A stretch of DNA of 64,000 nucleotides, from contig CP036272.1 of the NCBI GenBank assembly GCA_007745635.1, positions 2,845,124-2,909,123 on the forward strand. Reading direction: 5' to 3'. The stretch comes from Stieleria bergensis. Lineage in GTDB: Bacteria; Planctomycetota; Planctomycetia; Pirellulales; Pirellulaceae. The notes under the pieces were generated by a model. It made no database searches. It was not told the origin of the DNA and saw only the letters and a program-made list of their open reading frames with translations. The stretch's first letter is position 1; each line of letters starts with the position of its first letter. The translations under genes and the position numbers were made by a program. Positions 55,639 through 63,717 of the stretch are shown one piece after another.

Positions 55639-55720
55639 ACGCTCTGGCGTGGGCGGATGAACGCTCTGGCGGTTCAGGTTAACGCTCTGGCGGTTCAGGT
55701 TAACGCTCTGGCGTGGGCGG
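55639..55720. repeat. Four-copy repeat, 21-22-bp period (core acgctctggcg)
   Basis: acgctctggcg begins at 55639, 55661, 55682 and 55703; the middle two copies share ttcaggtta flanks, the outer two share tgggcgg. The stop codon of the M50-like gene lies inside the array. Confidence 0.9.
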
Positions 55721-56173
55721 GCTCAACCATTCGATGCAAGATCGACGAAAGCCTAGGTAACCGCAGGGGATCGTGATCACACAGAAGGCCGCGATCAGCA
55801 ATGGATGCACGCCGCTGTTCAGTAGCCGAGCGGTGTCCAGCAGTGGGTCCCCGGTGAACGCTGCGATCGCAAGGTAGCAACCGTTGGCTAGGACACAGAA
55901 GTGAGCGATCAGCCATGCCCATGGTTTCCCAAGAGGCCAGGCAATCAACAGCGGAATCAGCACACCCAAGATCGGTCCCGACCAAAGAGTCAGTTTGGGA
56001 AAGGGATCGGGGCGAAAGAGACTGTACGGTAGCCTCCAGGGGGCGAGGTCTGCGCTCAGCAGTTTGCCTCCGCCGCAGCAACCGCCGATCAAGTGTCCCA
56101 GTTCGTGTGTGAACGTCATCACGCAGTACGAGACCACCAGCAGCCCAGCGAAGGTCGTCCAGCGTGCTGGCAT
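55700..56173 (-). CDS. Small M50-like membrane metalloprotease homologue
   Basis: 157 aa from the ATG at 56173 (MPARWTTFAGLLVVSYCVMT); longer starts would read through the 14-bp repeat array and are rejected. HELGH at residues 23-27 in a membrane helix is the HExxH zinc motif. Three to four further hydrophobic helices follow (ILGVLIPLLIAWPLG, WAWLIAHFCVLANGCYLAI, PLLIAAFCVITIPCGYLGF). Size and layout suit an M50/site-2-type or YwaD-like 'peptidase M50' relative, but the distal Asp motif is not clear. Substrate unknown. Confidence 0.72.
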   Translation of the reverse strand: MPARWTTFAGLLVVSYCVMTFTHELGHLIGGCCGGGKLLSADLAPWRLPYSLFRPDPFPKLTLWSGPILGVLIPLLIAWPLGKPWAWLIAHFCVLANGCYLAIAAFTGDPLLDTARLLNSGVHPLLIAAFCVITIPCGYLGFRRSCIEWLSPPTPER

Positions 56174-56190
56174 CGGGGTTTGCCTCTCTG

Positions 56191-56288
56191 GCTGACCAAG
56201 TGAAGCTGACCAAGTGAAGCTGACCAAGTGAAGCTGACCAAGTGAAGCTGACCAAGTGAAGCTGACCAAGTGAAGCTGACCAAGTGAA
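56191..56288. repeat. Tandem repeat, 7 x 14 bp
   Basis: Seven perfect head-to-tail copies of gctgaccaagtgaa immediately upstream of the M50-like start. The period is not a multiple of three, so all frames through it are open only by chance. Confidence 0.97.
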
Positions 56289-56361
56289 GCTGGGAGGACA
56301 GGTCTAAAGCGACAACGGACCGACGGGCAACGTGCTGCCTGGCGCGTCTGGCGTCAGGCCA

Positions 56362-56652
56362 TTAGATGCCCATCTGTTGCAGAATGTCTGCGATCCGACC
56401 GACTGTGTCAGTCAGTGTGGGATGGGACTCTTGAAATGCATCGGTCTGTTCTTGCAAGCGTTTGGCCAGCGAGGCAGAATCGACATCCGAATGGTCGAGC
56501 GTTTCGGTGATCTGCTTGGCCGCTCCACGCAACTGATCCGCCTGCTGACCGTCGAGCTGGTCAATGTTTTCAAGAGCTTCTTGCAGTTGTTTGAGCGCGG
56601 CATCCAGTTCAGTTCGCATCGTTTTCAGGCCTAGAGTGTTTTCATCGGTCAC
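56362..56652 (-). CDS. DUF4404 family protein
   Basis: 96 aa, soluble and helical: TELDAALKQLQEALENIDQL and ASLAKRLQEQTDAFQESHPT are heptad-like, and the end TLTDTVGRIADILQQMGI fits the DUF4404 family as I recall it. Function unknown. It lies 85 bp downstream of the CBS protein on the same strand. Confidence 0.7.
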   Translation of the reverse strand: MTDENTLGLKTMRTELDAALKQLQEALENIDQLDGQQADQLRGAAKQITETLDHSDVDSASLAKRLQEQTDAFQESHPTLTDTVGRIADILQQMGI

Positions 56653-56737
56653 ACGCCAAGGCCGCCGAATCCCGGCAGCGTCGGCGATGTTTGCTTCAGC
56701 TTACCATGTTTTCCCGACTTTCGTGGGCGAAAACAGG

Positions 56738-57217
56738 TCAGTCGATCGAATCTGAAATCTGCCCTAAGACATCCATTGTCGAGATGATCCCAACGAGCTG
56801 ATCGGATGGGCCGGTCACCGGTAGATGGTGGACACGTTCTTTAAGCATCTTGCGGATCGCGCTCAGAGTCGAGGAATCCTGCGGCACCGTTGCCACCTTT
56901 TCACTCATGAACGACTGAACCGATTCTTGTCCCATGCTGTGAATCAGTTTATCAACCAAGAAACGCTGCCCAGCCACATCCAGCTGATCGAGGTCCCAAA
57001 GATCATCGTCGACATCACGCGCCATGTCCACCAAGTCCGATGTCGAGAGGATGCCGACACAAACGTGCCCGTTATCGATCACGGGCAAGGTTGAAACTCG
57101 GTTCTCTTCCATCAGTGTCAGGGCTTCGTGAACTGTCCCCGATGCGTCGATGGTGACCAAGTCGCGGTTCATGAATTCCTTCACTGGCATTTCGTAAACT
57201 GTCTTCGAAATCATCAT
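56738..57217 (-). CDS. Tandem CBS domain protein
   Basis: 159 aa made of two CBS domains: VKEFMNRDLVTIDASGTVHE with LPVIDNGHVCVGILSTSDLV, and VQSFMSEKVATVPQDSSTLS with HHLPVTGPSDQLVGIISTMD. Stand-alone CBS pairs bind adenine nucleotides and regulate partner proteins. The partner is unknown. ATG at 57217 has caggagtg upstream, a fair ribosome-binding site. Confidence 0.9.
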   Translation of the reverse strand: MMISKTVYEMPVKEFMNRDLVTIDASGTVHEALTLMEENRVSTLPVIDNGHVCVGILSTSDLVDMARDVDDDLWDLDQLDVAGQRFLVDKLIHSMGQESVQSFMSEKVATVPQDSSTLSAIRKMLKERVHHLPVTGPSDQLVGIISTMDVLGQISDSID

Positions 57218-57700
57218 CGTTCACTCCTGTTCGAATTAAGACTGCGATCTGCATCGGCGACGCACCTTGAAGGTGAGCGTGCTGCGCTCAAGAAAGCTTC
57301 GAGGCATCTCAATGGAGTACGACAAGCAATGTTCGTGCCAAGTTGGTTGCGATCAAGCAAAGACCGCGAAAGCGTGGAAGGGACGCGATTTCAGTAGGCC
57401 CGCAAACGGGCAACGACGTTGCGGCGCGCCAATTCAACACAATTCAGGTGTGCCAAAGTGAGTCAAAGCCGCTCGCTTGACGGCCGACAGACAGCGTGCC
57501 GCGAGAGTGCAGCCCCGGCGTGCTTGCCTCTTTCGTAGGGTCCGTGCTTGCACACACCATGGGGCCTAGCTAGAAGCTTGTTAGCGCGTAGCGGTTCCCA
57601 AAAAGGGACGTAATCTCATCCGGATTGGACTCCGTGAGATCATTGATGCGTGCAAGCACGGCGCCCTCCGTGCTTGCTTCTCTTGCACGCGAACCGGCGA
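57218..57700. other. Intergenic region with several gtgcttgc elements
   Basis: 483 bp between the CBS gene and cysK, no gene seen. It contains cgtgcttgc copies at about 57519, 57543, 57648 (reverse) and 57669, two of which form the hairpin at 57652-57677. Confidence 0.65.
57652..57677. repeat. Hairpin element, 10-bp perfect stem
   Basis: gcaagcacgg (57652-57661) pairs perfectly with ccgtgcttgc (57668-57677) around a 6-nt loop (cgccct), 24 bp downstream of the cysK stop. It may act as a transcription end point for cysK, but there is no T-tract. Confidence 0.85.
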
Positions 57701-58642
57701 TTACAGGCCCAGATCGCCGAACAAAGGGGTGCTGAGGTAGCGTTCGCCAAGGCTGCACATGATGGTCACAATGCGTTTGCCTTTCATTTCTGGACGGGCG
57801 GCCACTTGGGCAGCCGCATAGAGGTTGGCTCCACTGCTGATGCCGGCCACGATGCCTTCTTCCTTTGCCAAACGTCGGCCCCAGGTAAAGGCGTCTTCGT
57901 CATCGACTTTGACCACATCGTCAATGATTCCGGTGTCCAAGTTACCGGGGATGAAGCCAGCCCCGATGCCTTGAATGCGGTGCTTGCCGGGGGACCCGCC
58001 GCTGATCACCGGTGAATTGACCGGTTCAACGGCGAAGGTCTTGAAGTCCGGATTTTGGCTTTTCAGAAAACGTGACGCACCGGTGATGGTGCCTCCGGTA
58101 CCGACGCCAGCAACGATGGCGTCGATGCTTTGTCCGCTGTCTTCCCAGATTTCAGGGCCAGTGGTGGCTTCGTGAATCGCTGGGTTAGCTGGGTTTTCAA
58201 ATTGTTGCGGCATGAAGCCGTTTGGATCACCTGCAGCCAGATCGGCGGCGGTGTTGATCGCACCTTTCATGCCGTCGCCAGCAGGTGTGAGCACCAAGTT
58301 GGCGCCCATGGCACGCAGCAGAGCGCGACGTTCGACGGACATGGATTCCGGCATGGTCAATGTCAGTTTGTAGCCTTTGGCTGCACAAACAAACGCCAAC
58401 GCGATCCCCGTGTTACCGCTAGTTGGTTCGATGATATGAGTGTCGGCGTTGATTTTGCCGTCTCGTTCACCCGCCTCGATCATGGCCACGCCGATACGGT
58501 CTTTGACGCTGTTCAGCGGTTGAAAGAACTCGCACTTAGCGAAGATCGTCGCGCCACCTTCAGGGCCCAGACGATTGATTTGGATCATTGGGGTATCACC
58601 AAAGGCTTTGGTGACGTCCGAATAAGATTTTCCGCGTGGCAT
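57701..58642 (-). CDS. cysK: Cysteine synthase A
   Basis: 313 aa from the ATG at 58642 (MPRGKSYSDVTKAFGDTPMI); the frame extends 22 codons more without family character. PLP lysine is in PLNSVKDRIG, TSGNTGIAL binds the phosphate or substrate, and GTGGTITGASRFLK is the cofactor loop. It forms cysteine from O-acetylserine and sulfide. Same strand as the downstream CBS gene but 480 bp away. CysM-like use of other sulfur donors is possible. Confidence 0.95.
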   Translation of the reverse strand: MPRGKSYSDVTKAFGDTPMIQINRLGPEGGATIFAKCEFFQPLNSVKDRIGVAMIEAGERDGKINADTHIIEPTSGNTGIALAFVCAAKGYKLTLTMPESMSVERRALLRAMGANLVLTPAGDGMKGAINTAADLAAGDPNGFMPQQFENPANPAIHEATTGPEIWEDSGQSIDAIVAGVGTGGTITGASRFLKSQNPDFKTFAVEPVNSPVISGGSPGKHRIQGIGAGFIPGNLDTGIIDDVVKVDDEDAFTWGRRLAKEEGIVAGISSGANLYAAAQVAARPEMKGKRIVTIMCSLGERYLSTPLFGDLGL

Positions 58643-58849
58643 AAGTTCAATCCTCCATGATTGGATAGGTGAACCAACTTGATGGTCGCGAACGATGCGG
58701 CCGGTCATTTTGGTGTGATTCGTTGTGTCAGATTAGTCAGCAGCACAATGGCTGCTCGGTTTGCCGGATCAGTTCTTCCTTGATGATCACAGCCAACGGG
58801 CGCGGCAACGGACGCCACTGGCATCGTTGCAACAGTCGCTTTAACGGAT

Positions 58850-59860
58850 TCAGTCGACGACCCAGGTGTCGCCAGCGCTGAACAGTTTTTCCAGGTCACC
58901 TTCTCCAAAGCGTTCTTTGGCGCTGGTGACTTGCTGGTTGATTTGGTCGTTGTAGGTGGGAACGCCTTCAACGTCTCGCAGGACGCCCATGGGTTCGGGC
59001 ATTTCAGGGTAACGCATCCGGGCGAGCATCATTTGAATGGATGGATTTTGTTCGCGTTCGTCGTGGATCAGTAGATCATCATCAGCGACGTCGCTCCGGT
59101 TGACAACTTCCAGGCGAGTGCCAACCAGTCGGATGCCTTTGTCGGATTCTTTGCCAAAGATCAAGGGCTTGCCGTGCTCAAGTTCGATCGTGTTTTCCGG
59201 GCGCTGTGCCTTCTCTTGAGCGTATGCCATTGCCCCGTCGTTGAACACGTTGCAGTTTTGGTAGACTTCGACCAGCGATGTGCCTTTGTGCTGTGCGGCA
59301 CGTTTTAGCACCATGCCGAGGTGTTTGACGTTGGCGTCCATGCTGCGAGCCACGAAGGTCGCTTCGGCTGCCAAGGCTACCGACAGCGGGCTCAGTGGAT
59401 GGTCGATGGAGCCCATCGGCGTGCTTTTGGTGACTTGACCTTCGGTGCTGGTCGGGCTGTACTGCCCTTTGGTCAAGCCGTAAATGCGGTTGTTGAACAG
59501 GACGATGTTGATGTCCAGGTTCCGTCGCAGCACGTGAATGAAATGGTTGCCGCCAATGGACAACGCATCGCCGTCACCGGTGATGACCCAAACCATCAGG
59601 TCGGGGCGCGTCGACTTGAGTCCCGTTGCGAACGCGGGAGCACGGCCGTGAATGCTGTGCATGCCGTAGGTGTTCATGTAGTAGGGAAAGCGGCTGCTGC
59701 AGCCAATCCCACTGATGAACACGGTCTTCTCGCGCGGCACGCCCAGGTCTGGCAAGACCTTTTTCATTTGAGCAAGAATCGAATAGTCACCACAGCCGGG
59801 GCACCAGCGAATGTCTTGATCGGACGCAAAGTCAGTTGGTTTTAGAACGGGAAGGTTCAT
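58850..59860 (-). CDS. 2-oxoacid:ferredoxin oxidoreductase, beta subunit
   Basis: 336 aa. WCPGCGDYSILAQMKKVLPD with cluster cysteines opens the protein; SGIGCSSRFPYYMNTYG and the thiamine diphosphate motif GDGDALSIGGNHFIHVLRRN with NIVLFNNRIYGLTKGQ follow, as in KorB. It pairs with the alpha/gamma subunit encoded 58 bp upstream. The enzyme decarboxylates a 2-oxoacid (2-oxoglutarate or pyruvate) to an acyl-CoA and reduces ferredoxin. Which acid is used is not decided by sequence; a KorAB identity is the best guess. Confidence 0.92.
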   Translation of the reverse strand: MNLPVLKPTDFASDQDIRWCPGCGDYSILAQMKKVLPDLGVPREKTVFISGIGCSSRFPYYMNTYGMHSIHGRAPAFATGLKSTRPDLMVWVITGDGDALSIGGNHFIHVLRRNLDINIVLFNNRIYGLTKGQYSPTSTEGQVTKSTPMGSIDHPLSPLSVALAAEATFVARSMDANVKHLGMVLKRAAQHKGTSLVEVYQNCNVFNDGAMAYAQEKAQRPENTIELEHGKPLIFGKESDKGIRLVGTRLEVVNRSDVADDDLLIHDEREQNPSIQMMLARMRYPEMPEPMGVLRDVEGVPTYNDQINQQVTSAKERFGEGDLEKLFSAGDTWVVD

Positions 59861-59918
59861 ATTGTGATGTGAATCAAAAAGAGTTGTCTGTTCGGTTGAT
59901 CAACAAGCGAGCTAGCGA

Positions 59919-61781
59919 TTAGGCGCCGACGGGTTGTGGCAAGTGGGTTTCGATTTGTTGAATCAGTTCACTGACGGCGAAGGGTTTGCCTTGGACTTTG
60001 TTAAAGCCAATGCAGTCGACGAGGTATTCCGATCGCAGCAACATGCGAAGCTGGCCCATGTTTAGCTCGGGGACCAGGACGCGGTCAAAGCGACGCAACA
60101 GGTCGCCCAGGTTGGCGGGCAATGGATTCAAGTAACGGACGTGAGCGTGGCTGACGCGATGTCCCGCTTGTTGACATTGCTGAACAGCGGTGTGGCAGGC
60201 TCCGTAAGTGCCGCCCCAAGAGACCACCAGCAGGTCACCACTTTCCTCGCCAAAGACCTCTTGGGCTGGGATTCGCTCGGCGATCTTGGCGACTTTTTCA
60301 GCACGAAGGTTGGTCATCAATTGGTGATTGTCGGGATCGTAGCTGACGTTCCCGGTTTCGTTCTCTTTTTCCAAGCCACCTAAGCGGTGCATCAAGCCTT
60401 CGGCACCAGGGATGGCCCAGGGGCGAGCGTGGTTTGCATCGCGTTTGTAAGGCAGGAACGGTTCGTCGTCTGTCTTGCCTTCGGGGTGTTGAACGTCAAT
60501 TTTGGGCAGGCTAGACATCTCGGGAATCCGCCAGGGTTCACTGCCGTTGGCGATATAGCCATCGCTAAGCAACATGACTGGGACCATGCACTCAACGGCC
60601 AGTCGCCAGGCTTCGATGGCCACGGAGAAACAATCTGCGGGCGATTGTGGCGCGATCACCGGCAGCGGGGATTCACCGTTTCGGCCAAACATGGCTTGCA
60701 GCAAGTCACTTTGTTCCGTCTTGGTTGGGAGCCCCGTGCTGGGGCCACCACGTTGGACGTTGACGACGATCATTGGGAGTTCAAGAATCATTCCCAGGCC
60801 CATCGCTTCGGCTTTGAGCGCGATCCCAGGGCCGCTACTGGCGGTCACTGCCATCGTGCCACCAAAGGCCGCTCCGATCGTGGCACACACCGCAGCGATC
60901 TCGTCTTCCGCTTGGAAGGTTCGGACGCCAAACGCTTTGTGCTTGGTCAGTTCATGCAGAATGTCACTCGCTGGCGTGATCGGATAGGTGCCGTAGAACA
61001 AGTCTTTGTTGCTCAGCTTGCTGGCGGCAACCAGTCCCCAGGCTAGAGCTTGGTTGCCCATCACGTTGCGATACGTGCCGGGCTTTAGCTCAGCGGCTTC
61101 GACTTGATAGCTTTCGCCAAACGCTTCGGTGGTTTCACCATAGGCCCAGCCAGCTCGCAAGGCTGCGATGTTGGCGGCGGCGACTTCGGGTTTCTTGCCG
61201 AACTTGGCTTCAATGAATCGCAGCGTTGGTTCGAGCGAACGACCAAACAGCCAGTACACCAAACCCATCGCAAAGAAGTTTTTGCAGCGGTCGGCAATCT
61301 TGGGGCTCAGGCCGTGCTCGGAAACGGCTGTTCGAGTCAGCTTGGTCATCGGGACTTTGAACAAGCGATACTCTTCGTTGATCACGGTCGCATCAAGCGG
61401 GTTCGCGTCAACTTTGGCAAGTTTAAAATCCTTCGCCGTAAAGCCATCTTCGTTGGCGATCAGAATGCCGCCTTTGCGAAGGTCCTGAATGTTGGTCACC
61501 AAGGCGGCGGGGTTCATCACGACCAGCGCGTCAAGCGTATCGCCAGGGGTGAAGATCTCTTGCTTGGCAAACTGGACCTGGAATCCACTGACTCCGGCGC
61601 GGGTGCCACGCGGTGCGCGGATTTCAGCAGGGAAATCAGGGAAGGTGGCCACATCATTGCCAGCCAGGGCGCTGGTGTTGGTCAACTGAGTGCCCAGCAA
61701 CTGCATGCCGTCGCCCGAGTCACCTGCGAGGCGAACGGTGATTCCAGCGACTGGTTTGACATCTTTGGAAGTCGTTGTCAT
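59919..61781 (-). CDS. 2-oxoacid:ferredoxin oxidoreductase, fused gamma-alpha subunit
   Basis: 620 aa. Residues about 1-200 are the gamma domain (TVRLAGDSGDGMQLLGTQLT, VVMNPAALVTNIQDLRKGG), then a pyrimidine-binding alpha domain (GNQALAWGLVAASKLSNKDL, YPITPASDILHELTKH, QAEDEIAAVCATIGAAFGG, RGGPSTGLPTKTEQSDLLQA) and a C-terminal transketolase-like domain. This gamma-alpha fusion is the common KorA form. It precedes the beta gene on the same strand, clearly one operon. Confidence 0.93.
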   Translation of the reverse strand: MTTTSKDVKPVAGITVRLAGDSGDGMQLLGTQLTNTSALAGNDVATFPDFPAEIRAPRGTRAGVSGFQVQFAKQEIFTPGDTLDALVVMNPAALVTNIQDLRKGGILIANEDGFTAKDFKLAKVDANPLDATVINEEYRLFKVPMTKLTRTAVSEHGLSPKIADRCKNFFAMGLVYWLFGRSLEPTLRFIEAKFGKKPEVAAANIAALRAGWAYGETTEAFGESYQVEAAELKPGTYRNVMGNQALAWGLVAASKLSNKDLFYGTYPITPASDILHELTKHKAFGVRTFQAEDEIAAVCATIGAAFGGTMAVTASSGPGIALKAEAMGLGMILELPMIVVNVQRGGPSTGLPTKTEQSDLLQAMFGRNGESPLPVIAPQSPADCFSVAIEAWRLAVECMVPVMLLSDGYIANGSEPWRIPEMSSLPKIDVQHPEGKTDDEPFLPYKRDANHARPWAIPGAEGLMHRLGGLEKENETGNVSYDPDNHQLMTNLRAEKVAKIAERIPAQEVFGEESGDLLVVSWGGTYGACHTAVQQCQQAGHRVSHAHVRYLNPLPANLGDLLRRFDRVLVPELNMGQLRMLLRSEYLVDCIGFNKVQGKPFAVSELIQQIETHLPQPVGA

Positions 61782-62391
61782 GAACTATCTTGCGTTAAAT
61801 CGATCAAGCGGTTGGTCGTGTTTTCTGGTGGCAAACAATCTGGCCGATCCTTCGGCAACGTCTTACTTGGTAAAAACGCCGTTTTCGATTGCTTTGCCCT
61901 GCTCTTCGCCGCAGCCGTTTCGGGGCGTCATGGATCCGCCCTGGTTGGACAGCCCATCACGCGAAATCAGTCCTATCACGGCAGGTCGCGCCGCGGCCTC
62001 CAAATCCTGGCAGTGTCTCAAATCTCCGTCCGAGTGCAGGCTACAGTCTCAAACCACAGCGGTTAAGCCGCAACCTTTACCAGATGCAGAACGCGTCGCA
62101 CACAAATTGAAAACACCAAGGGCATGGAGTTTTAGGGTTGTATCGAGTGTTCCGATTCGGAAACTTTCCGAAATTCTAGAAATCCGTCCACAAAAGGTCA
62201 TGGGCAGAGTCGTCGGCGAGATTGATTTTGAGCCAGAAACGTCTGCCCTGGTTAGCCCCCGATTTGCAAATTGGGCGAATTTTCGCGGTTAAACCGACAC
62301 TCGCCCCCTGCTCACTCCCGGGCAGATGGACAGTCCCCCCGGTTGGGAGGTCATCGTCAGTGGCCTTACCGCCGGCCGGTCGTGCGGTGCG
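61782..62391. other. Intergenic region upstream of the oxidoreductase operon
   Basis: 610 bp between two minus-strand genes; the part next to 61781 must hold the korA-like promoter. Long plus-strand frames through it lack protein character. No repeat or hairpin worth naming was seen except a small inverted cggaaactttccg at about 62159-62171. Confidence 0.5.
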
Positions 62392-63717
62392 CTAAACTTC
62401 CGCCGGTTCGTAGTGCACTTGGACCATGGTGATGGTCTGGCGGCTGGCTTGGAGCACATGGAACTGAATGTCGCCGATGGTGAATTTGGCGTCGTTCTCC
62501 GGAATCTCCCCCAGGTGGCTTAGCACCATCCCGGCGATGGTTTGGTAGTCATCGCTTTCGGGCAACTGCCAGTTCAGACGTTCGTTGATGTCATCGATCA
62601 TCACCCTGCCGCTGAGGATCGCGGTGAATTCGTCGACGACTTTGAATTGGATTTCTTCTTCCTCGTCCGATTCGTCGACGATTTCACCGACGATTTCTTC
62701 CAAGGCGTCTTCAATGGTGACGACGCCAACGGTGTGTTGAAACTCGTCAAGGACGATCGCCATGTGCGATCGACTGTGCAGGAACTCGCGTAGCAGAGCA
62801 CTGACCGTTCTGTCCGCTGGCACGGTCCAGCAACGTCGGACAAGTTCTTCCAGCGGTCGCCCGGGCGTGCGGCCTCCTGCCAGCTCGGGTAACAAGTCCT
62901 TGACGTACAGCACACCAATGACGTTATCCAGCGTGCCATCGTAAACGGGTAATCGCGTTCGGCCGGACGCGATGACTTGTTGCATGACTTCTGGCCAGCT
63001 GGATTGACGTTCCAAAGCGTCGATGTCGGTGCGGACAGTCATGATGCCCTTGACGACATCGTTGTCCAGTTCCATGACGTTTTGAATCATCTCGCGCACG
63101 CCGGGGCCAAAGAAACCGGCGTTGGTTCCCGCTGCGACGATGGTGCGGATTTCGTCTTCGAGTGATTCTTCCTCTTCGTCTTCGGTTTCCTTTTTGCCGC
63201 TCAGGCGAAGTGTCAATGACTCCAGCATACGACGCGGGGTCGACAGTGGGTTCATCGTCAAGGCCAGCGTCTGCCAAAAGGGCCAGGTGTGGTACAGCAG
63301 CGTTGTGGAGGCAAACCGCGTGACAACTTCTGGGATCCATGAATGGACGAACAGCATCATCAGCGCGGCAAAGGTGATCCAGCCAACGAACCATTGCCAA
63401 CCATCGAGCAGCCATGCCAGGCCGAGTCCGCGATCGGCGCCCGCTGCAATCGCTTCCAGGTTCAGCACCATGAAGGCTGCGGTCCCAGCGATCAGGAACA
63501 ACACGGTCCCAATCATCCGCAGGTACTCACTGCCGCGAATCGCTGCGTCTTGCCAGGTCAGAACGGATCGAAAACGCTCGCGGTTCTTGCGCAGCCTGCA
63601 GTAAGCTTCGAAAGAGCGGCCGGCAAACGAATCCAACAGTTCGGCTCCCAGGCCGCCGACGCTGCTAAGCACAAAGCCGACGATCGAGATGCTGATAAAG
63701 AGAATAAAACCGGTCAA
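62392..63717 (-). CDS. CorC/HlyC-type membrane protein with DUF21 and CBS domains
   Basis: 441 aa with a TTG start overlapping the ybeY stop (TTGA). The N-terminal part has four hydrophobic segments (about 3-22, 68-88, 103-125 and around 140) as in DUF21/CNNM proteins. Two CBS domains follow (VKGIMTVRTDIDALER, RTRLPVYDGTLDNVIGVLYV; HMAIVLDEFQHTVGVVTIED) and a CorC-HlyC domain ends the protein (EFTAILSGRVMIDDINERLN). An acidic stretch (KETEDEEEESLEDE) links membrane and CBS parts. The family is tied to Mg2+/Co2+ handling. Pairing with ybeY is a common bacterial gene order. Confidence 0.92.
   Translation of the reverse strand: MTGFILFISISIVGFVLSSVGGLGAELLDSFAGRSFEAYCRLRKNRERFRSVLTWQDAAIRGSEYLRMIGTVLFLIAGTAAFMVLNLEAIAAGADRGLGLAWLLDGWQWFVGWITFAALMMLFVHSWIPEVVTRFASTTLLYHTWPFWQTLALTMNPLSTPRRMLESLTLRLSGKKETEDEEEESLEDEIRTIVAAGTNAGFFGPGVREMIQNVMELDNDVVKGIMTVRTDIDALERQSSWPEVMQQVIASGRTRLPVYDGTLDNVIGVLYVKDLLPELAGGRTPGRPLEELVRRCWTVPADRTVSALLREFLHSRSHMAIVLDEFQHTVGVVTIEDALEEIVGEIVDESDEEEEIQFKVVDEFTAILSGRVMIDDINERLNWQLPESDDYQTIAGMVLSHLGEIPENDAKFTIGDIQFHVLQASRQTITMVQVHYEPAEV

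Noticed and set aside
55695-56269. Longer versions of the M50-like protein starting in the 14-bp array
   Set aside because: The extra residues are translated repeat (VSFTWSASLGQLHL) and two frames are equally open there; the ATG at 56173 leads straight into a membrane helix.
57570-57758. Minus-strand frame with ESNPDEITSLFGNRYAL upstream of its stop
   Set aside because: Covers the hairpin element and the cysK 3' end; protein-like appearance seems accidental.
61104-62066. 320-aa plus-strand frame opposite the fused gamma-alpha oxidoreductase gene
   Set aside because: Antisense of a strongly conserved gene, no recognisable protein character.
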